Shown piece by piece: positions 1 to 8,780 of a DNA stretch of 64,000 nt (the first letter of the stretch is position 1; the number at the start of each line of letters is the position of its first letter). Both the position numbers and the translations under genes were made by a program. Source of the DNA: Allobosea sp. (GTDB taxonomy: Bacteria; Pseudomonadota; Alphaproteobacteria; Rhizobiales; Beijerinckiaceae); NCBI RefSeq assembly GCF_030695125.1, contig NZ_JAUYTP010000068.1:240955-304954 (forward strand), given 5' to 3'. The notes beneath the pieces are model-generated. The model was not told the origin of the DNA. It ran no database searches and saw nothing but the letters and a program-made list of their open reading frames with translations.

Positions 1-1
1 C

Positions 2-256
2 GAGATTCAAGCCCGCCATTCGCCGGGCCGGGCCCTGACCATCGCGATGCTCCAGGCCGATTTCGCAGGCACGCCGCCGGCGCTCTTCGACAGCGGCGCC
101 GGCGACGGGGTCGACGCCGGCACCTATATCTGGGGCGAGCGCCGCGCCATGGGCAACGCCGTGCTGCGCCTCGGCAGCAGCCGGCCCGGCCTGCCCGAGG
201 CAGCGGTAAAGCTGCGCCAAGGCCTGCGCGTCATGCGCGCCCGCCTGCGGCGCTGA
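2..256 (+). CDS. C-terminal fragment of an unidentified protein
   Basis: An open frame enters from the left edge and runs without a stop for about 84 codons to a TGA at 254-256, so the true start lies outside the window. An internal ATG at 47 could be read as a start, but the frame is open upstream of it and codon use is the same. The tail is rich in Arg, Ala and Gly. I do not recognise a family. It ends about 80 bases before mogA on the same strand and could share its transcript. Confidence 0.45.
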   Translation, partial: EIQARHSPGRALTIAMLQADFAGTPPALFDSGAGDGVDAGTYIWGERRAMGNAVLRLGSSRPGLPEAAVKLRQGLRVMRARLRR

Positions 257-334
257 CCCCGCGAGAAATCGGTGGCGCCGGCCCGGGCGATCGGCGACAT
301 CTGCGCCGGACCGACACGACAAGGATCCCAGCTC

Positions 335-880
335 ATGACCACCGCGATCAGGATCGGCATCGTCACGGTGTCCGATCGCGCCTCCGCCGGCATCTATGAG
401 GACGAAGGCGGCCCGGCCATCAGGGCTTATCTCGACAGGGCGCTGGCTTCGGTCTGGACGCCGGTCGCCCGGGTCATCCCCGACGACCGTGCCGTGATCG
501 CCAGGACCCTGATCGACCTCGCCGACGAAGAAGGCTGCTGCCTGATCGTCACCACCGGCGGCACCGGCCCGGCCCCGCGCGACGTCACGCCCGAGGCGAC
601 GGAGGATGTGATCGAGAAGCCGATGCCGGGTTTCGGCGAACTGATGCGGCAGGTCAGCCTCGCCAAGGTGCCCACCGCCATCCTGTCGCGCCAGACCGCG
701 GGCATTCGCGGCCGCAGCCTGATCGTCAACCTGCCCGGCCGCCCCCGCGCCATCGCCGAATGCCTCGACGCGGTGATGCCGGCGATCCCCTACTGCATCG
801 ACCTGATCGAAGGTCCTTATTTGGAGACCGACCCGGCCGTCATCGTGGCGTTCCGACCGGGACAGAAGCCGAAAGGCTGA
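335..880 (+). CDS. mogA: Molybdopterin adenylyltransferase MogA
   Basis: MogA adenylylates molybdopterin with ATP in the cytoplasm, preparing it for molybdate insertion by MoeA. The 181-residue protein carries the family signature TTGGTGPAPRDVTPEAT, followed by the MPGFGELMRQ and VPTAILSRQ stretches typical of MogA rather than of short MoaB proteins. The frame is open further upstream, but the ATG at 335 is preceded by AAGGAT at 321-326 and gives the normal MogA N-terminus (TTAIRIGIVTVSDR). No other Mo-cofactor synthesis gene is adjacent, though a MOSC-domain gene lies at 33 kb. Confidence 0.93.
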   Translation: MTTAIRIGIVTVSDRASAGIYEDEGGPAIRAYLDRALASVWTPVARVIPDDRAVIARTLIDLADEEGCCLIVTTGGTGPAPRDVTPEATEDVIEKPMPGFGELMRQVSLAKVPTAILSRQTAGIRGRSLIVNLPGRPRAIAECLDAVMPAIPYCIDLIEGPYLETDPAVIVAFRPGQKPKG

Positions 881-884
881 ATCC

Positions 885-1526
885 TCAGCCGCCGCGCGTC
901 GCCAGCCACTCCGCATAGGTGCCGCGCTTCAGGTCGAAGCGGTCGTTCTGGCGCGAATAGCCGTCGGCGAACATCCGCCCCACCGGCTTGTAGTCGCTCA
1001 GGCTGACCCGCAATGTCGCCGGATCGACCAGCCCCGCGCGGGCATGGATGCGCACGACCTCGCCGATCAGCAGTTCGCGCGTCGGCGTGAACGCCATCGA
1101 CACGGTCTTGCGGCATTCCAGCGCGAACGGCGCCTGCGCGATATGCGGCACGCCGATGCTGACGCCGGGCAGGAGCGAGAGGCCCGCCGCCTCGATCTCG
1201 CTGACCTCGGGCGGGAAATCGATCGCGCAGATGTTCATCGCCTCGGCCAGCGCCTCGTCGACGAGATTGACGACGAATTCGCCGGCCGCCGCGATGTTGC
1301 GAGTGGTATCCTTGGGGTTGTTGCCCGGCTTGTGCTGGAGCCCGAGCACGACGAGCGCCGGGTCTTCCGAGAAGACGTTGAAGAAGCTGAACGGCGCCGC
1401 ATTGACCACGCCCTCGGCCGAGAGGGTGGTGACGAGCGCGATCGGGCGCGGCGTGACGCTGGCGCAGAGCAGCTTGTAGCGCTCGCGCGGCGCGATCTCG
1501 GAGAAGGCGACGGTGAAGGCGCTCAT
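885..1526 (-). CDS. Flavin reductase family protein (FMN-binding split barrel)
   Basis: A 213-residue protein of the flavin reductase/DIM6-NTAB family. The segment SVTPRPIALVTTLSAEG near the N-terminus is the usual FMN-binding entry motif, followed by AAPFSFFNVFSEDP. Members use NAD(P)H to reduce FMN for a partner monooxygenase, or bind FMN as small oxidoreductases; the substrate cannot be told. It starts 4 bases after the stop of the upstream amidohydrolase gene, so the two are probably co-transcribed. It converges on mogA. Confidence 0.82.
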   Translation of the reverse strand: MSAFTVAFSEIAPRERYKLLCASVTPRPIALVTTLSAEGVVNAAPFSFFNVFSEDPALVVLGLQHKPGNNPKDTTRNIAAAGEFVVNLVDEALAEAMNICAIDFPPEVSEIEAAGLSLLPGVSIGVPHIAQAPFALECRKTVSMAFTPTRELLIGEVVRIHARAGLVDPATLRVSLSDYKPVGRMFADGYSRQNDRFDLKRGTYAEWLATRGG

Positions 1527-1530
1527 CGCC

Positions 1531-2460
1531 TCACTCCGGCTCGACCACGCCCACTTGGGCGGTGATCTTGCCGTAATGCTCGATCCGGCGATGCCGCTTG
1601 AAGTCGAAGATCGTCTCCTTGCCGAAACGGGTGTCGTCGAGATCGCAGGACACGACGATGATCCCGTCCGCCTCGCCCTCGAGTTCGGCCACGATCTCGC
1701 CGTCGGGGTTCACGATCAGCGTGCCGCCCATCAGGTGGTGGCCGTCCTCGTCGCCCGCCTTGGCGACGGCCACGACCCAGCAGGAGTTCTGGTAGGCGCC
1801 GGCCTGCACCGAGAGCCGGTGGTGGAACAGCCGCTGTGCCAGCCCTTCCCCACCCTTCTGCGAGTTGACCGAGGGCGTGTTGAAGCCGAGCACGACCATC
1901 TCGACGCCCTGCAGCCCCATCACCCGATAGGTCTCCGGCCAGCGCCGGTCGTTGCAGATGCACATGCCGAGCAGGCCGCCCATCGTGCGCCAGACCGGAA
2001 AGCCGAGGTCGCCGGGCTCGAAATAGCGCTTTTCGAGATGCTGATGCGTCCGGTCCGGATCATACTCGACATGGCCCGGCAGATGGATCTTGCGGTACTT
2101 GCCGACGATCGCGCCGCTCTTGTCGACGATGATCGAGCTGTTGAAATGCTGCCCCTCCGGGGTCAGCTCGGCATAGCCGAAGCTCATGCCCATGCCATGG
2201 GCCAGCGCCCGGTCGAACAGCGGCTGGACGGCCGGGTTGGGCATCGCCGCCTCGAACCAGGCATCGGCCTCGGCGCGGTCCTCGTGATACCAGCGCGGAA
2301 AGAAGGTCGTCAGCGCCAGCTCGGGATAGACGATGAAATCGGCCCCCTTGGCCTTGGCCTCGTCCATCAGGGCGAGCATCCGTGCGACGACCTCGGCCCG
2401 GCCCTCGGCCTTCTGGATCGGCCCGAGCTGGGCGGCGGCGACGGTCAGGATGCGGGACAT
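1531..2460 (-). CDS. N-carbamoyl-D-amino acid amidohydrolase-like nitrilase-superfamily enzyme
   Basis: A 309-residue carbon-nitrogen hydrolase that would cleave an N-carbamoyl amino acid to the free amino acid, CO2 and ammonia. The Glu-Lys-Cys triad is visible as E47 (IVYPELAL), K124 (KYRKIHLPG) and C169 (MCICNDRRWPE). The sequence around the Cys and the RRWPETYRVMGLQG stretch are as in the Agrobacterium D-carbamoylase family. The ATG at 2460 is chosen over an upstream in-frame start because it begins the conserved strand SRILTVAAAQLGP. It is first in a two-gene operon with the flavin reductase. The exact substrate and stereochemistry are inferred from resemblance only. Confidence 0.85.
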   Translation of the reverse strand: MSRILTVAAAQLGPIQKAEGRAEVVARMLALMDEAKAKGADFIVYPELALTTFFPRWYHEDRAEADAWFEAAMPNPAVQPLFDRALAHGMGMSFGYAELTPEGQHFNSSIIVDKSGAIVGKYRKIHLPGHVEYDPDRTHQHLEKRYFEPGDLGFPVWRTMGGLLGMCICNDRRWPETYRVMGLQGVEMVVLGFNTPSVNSQKGGEGLAQRLFHHRLSVQAGAYQNSCWVVAVAKAGDEDGHHLMGGTLIVNPDGEIVAELEGEADGIIVVSCDLDDTRFGKETIFDFKRHRRIEHYGKITAQVGVVEPE

Positions 2461-2561
2461 GGAAAACCTCGGCGGCGGGCTGGACAAGGGTTGGCGTAGC
2501 AACCTGACCGGCTTAGCGAAATCGATGCCAGCCGCCTATCCGCAAGCCATGTTCGCGACGC

Positions 2562-3131
2562 TCAGCCCGCCTGCAATTCCTGCCCGATGGCCCGCACCAA
2601 TTGGGGGCCGATCGGATCGGTCAGCGAGGAATAACCGCCCAGGAGTTCGCCGGAGCGGCCGACCAGATACTTGTGGAAGTTCCAGCGCGGCGTCTCGCCC
2701 GGCTTCTGTGCCGCCGCCCAGCGATAGAAGGGGTGCGCCTCGGCGCCCCTGACGACCGACTTCTCGGCGAAGGCGTAGGTCGCGCCATGGCTCTGGCGGG
2801 CGGCCTCCGCGATCGCCGCGCCTTCCAGCGGCTCCTGCCCGCCGAAATCATTGCTGGGCACCGCGATCAGCATCAGGCCCCGCGCCCGGTAGCGCTGCCA
2901 GAGCTGTTCGAGCGAGGCGAACTGCCCGGCAAAGCCGCAATTCGTCGCCGTGTTGACGATCAGCACCGGACGACCGCGATAGGCCTGCAGCGGCAGCGAA
3001 CCACCTCCGGCCTTGCCGAAGGTGAAGGACGAGGCGGAGGGCGCCGTCTGCGCCGCCACCGCCGCACCGGTGAACGGCAGCGCACAGGCGCCCGCCATAC
3101 CACTCAAGACATCCCGACGCCGCAAGGTCAT
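2562..3131 (-). CDS. Exported glutathione peroxidase family protein
   Basis: A 189-residue thiol peroxidase of the GPx family. The peroxidatic residue is C65 in VNTATNCGFAGQ. The second motif reads VPSNDFGGQEP where many GPx have PCNQFGGQEP, so the usual Gln is Asp. The third motif is RWNFHKYLV. The N-terminus LRRRDVLSG followed by a hydrophobic stretch looks like a Tat signal, implying periplasmic detoxification of peroxides. The ATG at 3131 has GGAGG upstream; a longer reading from 3182 has no better support. It appears monocistronic. Confidence 0.85.
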   Translation of the reverse strand: MTLRRRDVLSGMAGACALPFTGAAVAAQTAPSASSFTFGKAGGGSLPLQAYRGRPVLIVNTATNCGFAGQFASLEQLWQRYRARGLMLIAVPSNDFGGQEPLEGAAIAEAARQSHGATYAFAEKSVVRGAEAHPFYRWAAAQKPGETPRWNFHKYLVGRSGELLGGYSSLTDPIGPQLVRAIGQELQAG

Positions 3132-3271
3132 GACCCGATCCTCCTGGCTGCGGACGGACGGCGCCCGTCCCGCTTCATGCAATCATCGCACATACGAAGC
3201 GATCGCCGAAACGGATGTGCCCCGCGGCGTTTCAGCCCGGGGCACGCATCGTATTGGCCATGCGGATCGGT

Positions 3272-3292
3272 TCGGCCGGTCGCACCGGCCGA
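3272..3292 (-). terminator. Hairpin downstream of the chemotaxis operon
   Basis: A perfect inverted repeat with 9-base arms (TCGGCCGGT and ACCGGCCGA) and a CGC loop lies 10 bases past the stop of the last chemotaxis gene. It is very GC-rich but lacks a clear T run on the minus strand, so it may be a weak or Rho-assisted terminator. Confidence 0.4.
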
Positions 3293-3302
3293 GCCCGTTT
3301 CG

Positions 3303-3692
3303 TCAGGAGCTGAGCGCCAGCACCTTCTTCACGCGCACTTCGAGGTCGCGCAGCTCGTAGGGCTTCACGACGTAATGATCGGCGCCGTTGGAGGTGGCCT
3401 CGTCCATCTTGTCGACCGACCGCTCGGACGTCGCCATGATGATCTTGATCTGGTTGAGCTCGGGGACCGAACGAATGGCCCGCAGCAGATCGATGCCGCT
3501 CATGCCGTCCATGTTCCAGTCGAGCAGCAGCAGATCATAGCGCTTGGTCTGCATCTTCATCAGCGCTTCGCGCGCGTTCTCGGCCTCGTCGATGTCCTGA
3601 AACTCGATCTGTTTCAGAAAATACGTCGCGAGGCCGCGCATGCTCTTCTGGTCGTCGACAACGAGGATCCTGTACTCGCTTCTCGCCTTCAT
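3303..3692 (-). CDS. cheY: CheY-type single-domain response regulator (operon-distal)
   Basis: A 129-residue receiver domain. D13 and D14 form the acidic pocket, D58 (LLLDWNMDG) is the phosphoacceptor, S91 or the adjacent TSERS segment is the switch residue, and VVKPYE supplies the conserved Lys. Phospho-CheY from CheA would bind the flagellar switch or act as a phosphate sink. ATG 3692 is preferred over the adjacent GTG at 3695; AAGGAG precedes both. It is last in the 11-gene operon, 12 bases after cheB. A second CheY lies upstream of cheA. Confidence 0.92.
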   Translation of the reverse strand: MKARSEYRILVVDDQKSMRGLATYFLKQIEFQDIDEAENAREALMKMQTKRYDLLLLDWNMDGMSGIDLLRAIRSVPELNQIKIIMATSERSVDKMDEATSNGADHYVVKPYELRDLEVRVKKVLALSS

Positions 3693-3704
3693 CACGAAAT
3701 CTCC

Positions 3705-4796
3705 TTACGCGGTGCGCAGATGCGACCGCTCACCGAGCAGGTTGCTGACGGCCGCACCAATCTGGTCGAGCGCCACAACCCGGTCGGCGGCACCTATTTC
3801 GAACGCCGCTTTCGGCATCCCGTTTACCACACAGGTTTCCCCGCTTTGGATTAACGTATCGGAACCCGATTTCCGCATGGCTAACAAACCCTCTGCGCCG
3901 TCTCGGCCCATGCCCGTGAGCAGGATGCCGATAGCATGAGCGCCGATGCTCCGCGCGACCGAATGGAACATCACATCGACGGACGGCGAATGACCGCTGA
4001 CCAGCGGCCCCTCCCGCAGAACGCAGACGAACTCGCCACGGCGCTCCTCGATCTCGAGATGACGCGGACCACCCGGCGCGACCACCGCCATGCCGGGCTT
4101 GAGCTTGTCGCCGTCGCTGGCCTCGCGGACGTCGAGGCCGGTCGCCGTCGCCAGCCGCGCCGCGAACTTGGCCGTGTAGCCAGGCGGCATATGCTGGACC
4201 ACGGCGATCGGCAAGCGCAGATGCGCGAGATCGCGCATGACGACCTGCACGGCGGGAACGCCGCCGGTCGAGGCCCCGATCGCGATGAAGGAGGCTTTGC
4301 CGCCGGCACGCGCCGGCTCCCGCGGGGCCAGGACACGGGCCGGCGCCGTCTCGCGCCTTGAGGCGAACATCCGGCGGCTGGCCGAAGCACGCTGCAGCGC
4401 GCCCACGAGATGGCGCATGAAGCCTTCGAGCGTGTTGGTCGTGCCGTCGGGCTTCTCGATGAAGTCGATCGCGCCCAGTTCCAGCGCCTGGATGGTGTTG
4501 TCGGCGCCGGGGCCGCCGAATGCGGAGACGATCAGCACCGGCAGCGGGTCCTGCTTCAGGACGCGCGCCAGCAGCTTCAGCCCATGGCGGCCGGGCAGTT
4601 CGAGATCGAGCGTCACCACGTCGGGGCGCAGCTCCTGGATCGCGTCCCAGCCCTCTTCGGCGCTGCCGGCGACGCCGATCACCTTGAAGCCGGGGGCGCC
4701 ATCGATGATCTGCGTCATCAGCTTCTGCATCAGCACCGAGTCGTCGACGACGAGGACCTTGACCGGGCTGGCGGCGGAGGGGGAGCTTATCGGCAT
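3705..4796 (-). CDS. cheB: CheB chemotaxis protein-glutamate methylesterase
   Basis: CheB removes methyl groups from receptors and deamidates glutamines. The 363-residue protein has an N-terminal receiver domain (VVDDSVLMQKL, phosphoacceptor in TLDLELPGRHG), a linker, and the C-terminal esterase with the Ser motif IGASTGG, the His motif VVQHMPPGYTAKFA and the Asp motif TGMGRDGAEG. The ATG at 4796 overlaps the cheD stop in a TGATG arrangement; a GTG one codon upstream is possible. It sits between cheD and the last cheY. Confidence 0.96.
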   Translation of the reverse strand: MPISSPSAASPVKVLVVDDSVLMQKLMTQIIDGAPGFKVIGVAGSAEEGWDAIQELRPDVVTLDLELPGRHGLKLLARVLKQDPLPVLIVSAFGGPGADNTIQALELGAIDFIEKPDGTTNTLEGFMRHLVGALQRASASRRMFASRRETAPARVLAPREPARAGGKASFIAIGASTGGVPAVQVVMRDLAHLRLPIAVVQHMPPGYTAKFAARLATATGLDVREASDGDKLKPGMAVVAPGGPRHLEIEERRGEFVCVLREGPLVSGHSPSVDVMFHSVARSIGAHAIGILLTGMGRDGAEGLLAMRKSGSDTLIQSGETCVVNGMPKAAFEIGAADRVVALDQIGAAVSNLLGERSHLRTA

Positions 4797-5389
4797 CACC
4801 AGACCTCCACTTCACCGCCCACGGGCTGGGTCTTGAGCCGGTTGAGATACGCCACTTCCTGCTGGTGGTCGGGATCGCGCGCCGTCGACTGGACATGCTG
4901 GACCCAGGCCCGCCCCGTCGAGGGCTGGTAGTGGATGCGTCGCGAGCGCGTCCCCCCGACATCCTTCGAGACGATCGGGATGCCTTCCCGGTTGAGGAAC
5001 TCGGTGACGAAGGCGATGTTGCCGTCGCCGATCGCCAGCATCGTCGCTCCTGACAGGACGCGTGCGCCGCCGAAGACCTTGCATTCGAGATTGCCGCGTC
5101 GCGCGCCGCGCTTGAGCAGCCCGTTGATCAGCACCTCCATCGCCGTGTCGCCATAGCGCTCGCCGGCATTGGCGTCGGAGCCGCCATTGTTCTTGGGCAG
5201 CAGGAAATGGTTGAGCCCGCCAACCCCGGCCTGCGGATCGCGCATGCACACCGAGATGCAGGAGCCCAGCACGGTCGCGACGATCTCATCCTTGGCCGCG
5301 GTGATCTCATGTTCACCGGGAGCGACCGTGATGATGTTCGCTTCGAAACGTGGGTCGAAATAGCGACGGGAGGAACGCGCGACGCTCAT
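4796..5389 (-). CDS. cheD: CheD chemoreceptor glutamine deamidase
   Basis: CheD deamidates receptor glutamines and tunes CheA activity. The 197-residue protein shows the family core: the catalytic Cys in VATVLGSCISVCMRD and the His in VGGLNHFLLP, then the RYGDTAMEVLINGL and KVFGGARVL segments. It overlaps cheR by 4 bases (ATGA) upstream and cheB downstream, so the three adaptation enzymes are translationally coupled. No cheC is visible in the operon. Confidence 0.95.
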   Translation of the reverse strand: MSVARSSRRYFDPRFEANIITVAPGEHEITAAKDEIVATVLGSCISVCMRDPQAGVGGLNHFLLPKNNGGSDANAGERYGDTAMEVLINGLLKRGARRGNLECKVFGGARVLSGATMLAIGDGNIAFVTEFLNREGIPIVSKDVGGTRSRRIHYQPSTGRAWVQHVQSTARDPDHQQEVAYLNRLKTQPVGGEVEVW

Positions 5390-6258
5390 GGCAGTCTCTC
5401 ATAGATCGTGCGGCCGATCAGGCGCAGTTGAGGGTGAGGCTGTGGCAGGGATTCCGAATGCCCGAGATAAAGGAACCCGCCCGGCGCGAGCAGCGTGACG
5501 AAGCGATCGAGGATCGAGGCCTTCGTCTGCGTATCGAAATAGATGAAGACGTTGCGACAGAAGATCACGTCGAACGGGCCGCTCATCGGCCATTTCTCGA
5601 TCAGGTTCAGCCGCTTGAAGGAGATCATCCGGCGCAGGTCTTCGGTGATGCGCGCCTCGCCCCGGCCGGCATGGGCCTCGACCTTGAGCAGCGGCTTGAC
5701 GTCCGAGGGCAGCCTGTCGAACTGGTCGGCCGAGTAGACCGCCGCTTCCGCCTTGATCAGGATATCGGTGTCGATGTCGGTCGCCAGGATCTTGAAGTCG
5801 ACATCGCTGCGCGAGCCCAGAACGTCGCGCGAGACCGCGGCGATGCTGTAGGGCTCTTCCCCGGAGGACGCCGCCGAGCACCAGATCCGGATGCGCCCGC
5901 GCCGGCCGCCGCGCTCCTGCACCAGACGCGGCAGCACGTCCTTGCGCAGATGGTCGAAATGGTGGCGCTCGCGGAAGAACGAGGTGTGGTTGGTCGTCAC
6001 CGCGTTGATCAGTTCGGGAATCTCGTCGGCGGCCTGCGGCGTCTTCAGGTAGGCGCAGTATTCCGCGACCGAGTTCAGCCCGAGCGCCTTGACGCGCCGC
6101 GCCAGGCGGCCGCGCGTCATCGCTTCCTTGTGTTCGCGGATGACGATCCCGGCCTGCTCATAGACCAGCTTCGAGATGAAACCCATGTCGTCGCGCGTCA
6201 GCGTGACGTCCGTGAGCTGGCCCTGGGCCATGGCTGCATTCGATCTCGACATTGCCAC
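5386..6258 (-). CDS. cheR: CheR chemotaxis protein methyltransferase
   Basis: CheR methylates receptor glutamates using SAM. The 290-residue protein has the N-terminal helical CheR_N domain (about residues 20-80) and the SAM-binding domain with IRIWCSAASSGEEPYSIA and FDVIFCRNVFIYFD. A GTG at 6258 overlaps the receptor stop by one base; an ATG at 6252 two codons inside is an equally plausible start. It directly follows a receptor whose C-terminus looks like a CheR-docking pentapeptide. Confidence 0.95.
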   Translation of the reverse strand: MAMSRSNAAMAQGQLTDVTLTRDDMGFISKLVYEQAGIVIREHKEAMTRGRLARRVKALGLNSVAEYCAYLKTPQAADEIPELINAVTTNHTSFFRERHHFDHLRKDVLPRLVQERGGRRGRIRIWCSAASSGEEPYSIAAVSRDVLGSRSDVDFKILATDIDTDILIKAEAAVYSADQFDRLPSDVKPLLKVEAHAGRGEARITEDLRRMISFKRLNLIEKWPMSGPFDVIFCRNVFIYFDTQTKASILDRFVTLLAPGGFLYLGHSESLPQPHPQLRLIGRTIYERLP

Positions 6259-8249
6259 TAGAACTCCGCCCAGTCATCGGCGCGTCCGCCGCCGGCGACA
6301 CGCCGGCGCGGCTCGAGCCGGGGTTTTGCCGCCGGTTCGGGCCGGCGCGTTTCATTCGCTTTCGCAGCCATGCGCACCGGCATCGCGGGTGCCGCCGGCC
6401 GGATCGACCGCGGCGTCTCCATCAGCATCCGCTGCGGCGCCGGCACAGGCTGGGCATGGGCCATGGCGGCGCCATCGGCCCGGAAGAACGACACCAGCCG
6501 CCGCAGCGTGGTGATCTCGCTCATCAGCTCCGTTGCCGACGTCGCGCTCTGCTCGGCCAGCGCCGAGTTCTGCTGCGTCGTCTCGTCCATATGGGCGACG
6601 GCGCGGCTCATCTCCTCGATGCCGTGCGCCTGCTCGGCGGTCGCCCGCGAGATCTCGACGACGGTGGCCGAAACCTTGCCCGTGGCGGCGACGATCCGCT
6701 CCAGCGCATCGCCGGTCGAGCGCACGAAGCGGACCCCTTCGCCGACCTGTTCGTTGGAGGTGACGATCAGCCCCTTGATGTCCTTGGCCGCCTGGCCCGA
6801 GCGCTGCGCCAGGGCGCGCACCTCGGAGGCGACGACGGCAAAGCCCCTGCCCGCATCGCCGGCACGCGCCGCCTCGACGGCGGCGTTCAACGCCAGCAGG
6901 TTGGTCTGGAAAGCGATGTCGTCGATCACCGAGACGATCTCGGAAATGCGCTCCGACGAGCTTTCGATCCGCTCGATCGCGCCGACGGCCTTGACGACGA
7001 CGTCCTTGCCGTCCTGCGCCACGCCCATCGCCTCGTTGGCGAGTTCCGTCGCCTCGCGCGAACGGGTCGCACTCTGCTTGACCGAGGCCGCGAGCTGCTC
7101 CGTCGTCGCGGCGGTTTCCTCGAGATTGGCGGCGGTCTGCTCGGTCCGCTCGGCGAGGTCGCCCGCGCCGGAATCGATTTCGCCGGCTGCGCGGGCGACA
7201 TGCCCGGCCGTGCCCTGGATCGTCGCGACCGTCTCGCCGAGATGGGCCAGCGCCGTGTTCAGGCTGGCCTTCAGCTCGGCCAGGCGGCCCCGATAGGTCC
7301 CGGTCATGCGCTGGGTCAGGTCGCCCTCGGCGAGCCCTCCCACCACGGCCGCGAATTCGCCGATCGCCGATTCGACCAGCCCGTTGATCTCGTTCATGCC
7401 CTCGGCGATGCGCAGCAGGGCGTCGGGCTTGCCCGCAACCGGCACGCGGCGCGAGAAATCGCCCTCGACGGCCGCCGCCACCATGTCGGCGACCTCGGCG
7501 GCCGCGGCCAGCTCGTCCGTCAGCTCGAGCCATTCGACGGCGGTGCCGAGGCGGCGGCCATCGGCATGCATCACGGGCGAGAGCGACAGGGAAACCGTGC
7601 GCCGTCCGAGCGCAAAGCGGATCGCCTGCTGGGCGCCCGGATGCAGCGAGGCCTTGGCCTGCACGCTTTCCATGACGCGGCCGAGCATGTCCTTGGCCGA
7701 GCAGCCCGGAAACGCCGCGCGGAAATCCTCCTGCGCCTCGCCGAAGAAGCGCAGCAGCGAGCCGTTGACATAGACGACCCGGCCTTCGCCGTCGCAGACC
7801 ATGACATTGGTGCGGCAGCCGTCGAGCGCGGCCCGGATGCGGGCGGCCTCCTCGCCGGACAGGTGCATCGCCTTGAGCGCGCGGGCGAGATCGCCGAGCG
7901 AGTCGCCACGGTCGAGCGCGGGAATCTCAGCGATGTCGCCGGTCGACAGGCGGATCGCGGCCTCGCGCAGCCGCATGATCGGCTGCTGGATGCGGCGTCC
8001 CGCGGCCCAGGTCGAGAGCCCCACGACACAAACGCCGGCGGCGGCGAGCCCGAGCAGGGATGGTCCGGTCAGCCCCAGGGCAGCTTGATAGGCCAGGATG
8101 CCGGCTGTCCCCGCCGTGACCATCGTGGTCGCGGCGAGCAGCAGCGGCAGTTCGAGACCGGTTTTCGGAGAGTGGCCGAGGGCGCTGCCCATTAATGCTG
8201 TCGTTTCTTGTTCGGCCCGCGCTTTATGCAACGCCACTCCTCGGGCCAT
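6258..8249 (-). CDS. Membrane methyl-accepting chemotaxis protein with cytoplasmic PAS domain
   Basis: A 663-residue receptor. Two hydrophobic segments (about 33-58 and 62-84) are separated by only a few residues, so there is no periplasmic ligand domain. A PAS-like region follows (about 135-260, including [23 protein letters not shown]), then HAMP-like segments and the MA signalling hairpin with the tip [21 protein letters not shown]. The last five residues, DWAEF, fit the aromatic-x-x-aromatic pentapeptide that tethers CheR and CheB. Sensing is therefore probably internal (redox, energy or a cytoplasmic ligand). The start could also be the ATG at 8192; neither start has a strong ribosome binding site. 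Confidence 0.92.
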   Translation of the reverse strand: MARGVALHKARAEQETTALMGSALGHSPKTGLELPLLLAATTMVTAGTAGILAYQAALGLTGPSLLGLAAAGVCVVGLSTWAAGRRIQQPIMRLREAAIRLSTGDIAEIPALDRGDSLGDLARALKAMHLSGEEAARIRAALDGCRTNVMVCDGEGRVVYVNGSLLRFFGEAQEDFRAAFPGCSAKDMLGRVMESVQAKASLHPGAQQAIRFALGRRTVSLSLSPVMHADGRRLGTAVEWLELTDELAAAAEVADMVAAAVEGDFSRRVPVAGKPDALLRIAEGMNEINGLVESAIGEFAAVVGGLAEGDLTQRMTGTYRGRLAELKASLNTALAHLGETVATIQGTAGHVARAAGEIDSGAGDLAERTEQTAANLEETAATTEQLAASVKQSATRSREATELANEAMGVAQDGKDVVVKAVGAIERIESSSERISEIVSVIDDIAFQTNLLALNAAVEAARAGDAGRGFAVVASEVRALAQRSGQAAKDIKGLIVTSNEQVGEGVRFVRSTGDALERIVAATGKVSATVVEISRATAEQAHGIEEMSRAVAHMDETTQQNSALAEQSATSATELMSEITTLRRLVSFFRADGAAMAHAQPVPAPQRMLMETPRSIRPAAPAMPVRMAAKANETRRPEPAAKPRLEPRRRVAGGGRADDWAEF

Positions 8250-8264
8250 CCATCGGTCGGTTGA

Positions 8265-8780
8265 TCAGCTCGCGCGGGCGAGCTTCGCCATCGGGGTTTC
8301 GACACCGCCGTCGCGGATCACCGCCGCGAGGTCGAGCAGGGCGACGATGTCGGTGTCGAGCAGGACGAGGCCCTCGATCAGGCCGTGCTCGTCGCGCTCC
8401 AGGTCGGGCGCCGGGCGCACCGCGCTGACGGGCACGTCGACGATGTCCGAGACCGAGTCGACCAGCAGGCCGGCGACCTTGTCCTCGATGTCGACGACGA
8501 CGATGACATGGGTCGCGGTCGCGTCTGTCGTGCCCAGCCCGATCGAGGTCCGCAGATCGTAGACCGCCAGGATCACGCCGCGCAGGTTGAGCACGCCGCG
8601 GACATGCGGAGCCGCATGCGGCAGCGGCGTCGTCGCCTGCCAGCCCTTGATCTCGCGGACCATGCCGACGTCGATTCCAAAGGTGCGGTCGCCAACCTTG
8701 AAGGTGACGATCCGGCGCGCTGCCGATTCCGGCTGCGCCGACGAGAAGTGCTTTTCGCCGAGTTGCAGGGTCATGGTCAT
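8265..8780 (-). CDS. cheW: CheW coupling protein
   Basis: CheW links receptors to CheA. The 171-residue protein is a single CheW domain with the typical order IVTFKVGDRTFGIDVGMVREI, HVRGVLNLRGVILAVYDLR and VDSVSDIVDVP. The start overlaps the cheA stop by 4 bases (ATGA), and the receptor gene follows after a short gap. Confidence 0.94.
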   Translation of the reverse strand: MTMTLQLGEKHFSSAQPESAARRIVTFKVGDRTFGIDVGMVREIKGWQATTPLPHAAPHVRGVLNLRGVILAVYDLRTSIGLGTTDATATHVIVVVDIEDKVAGLLVDSVSDIVDVPVSAVRPAPDLERDEHGLIEGLVLLDTDIVALLDLAAVIRDGGVETPMAKLARAS

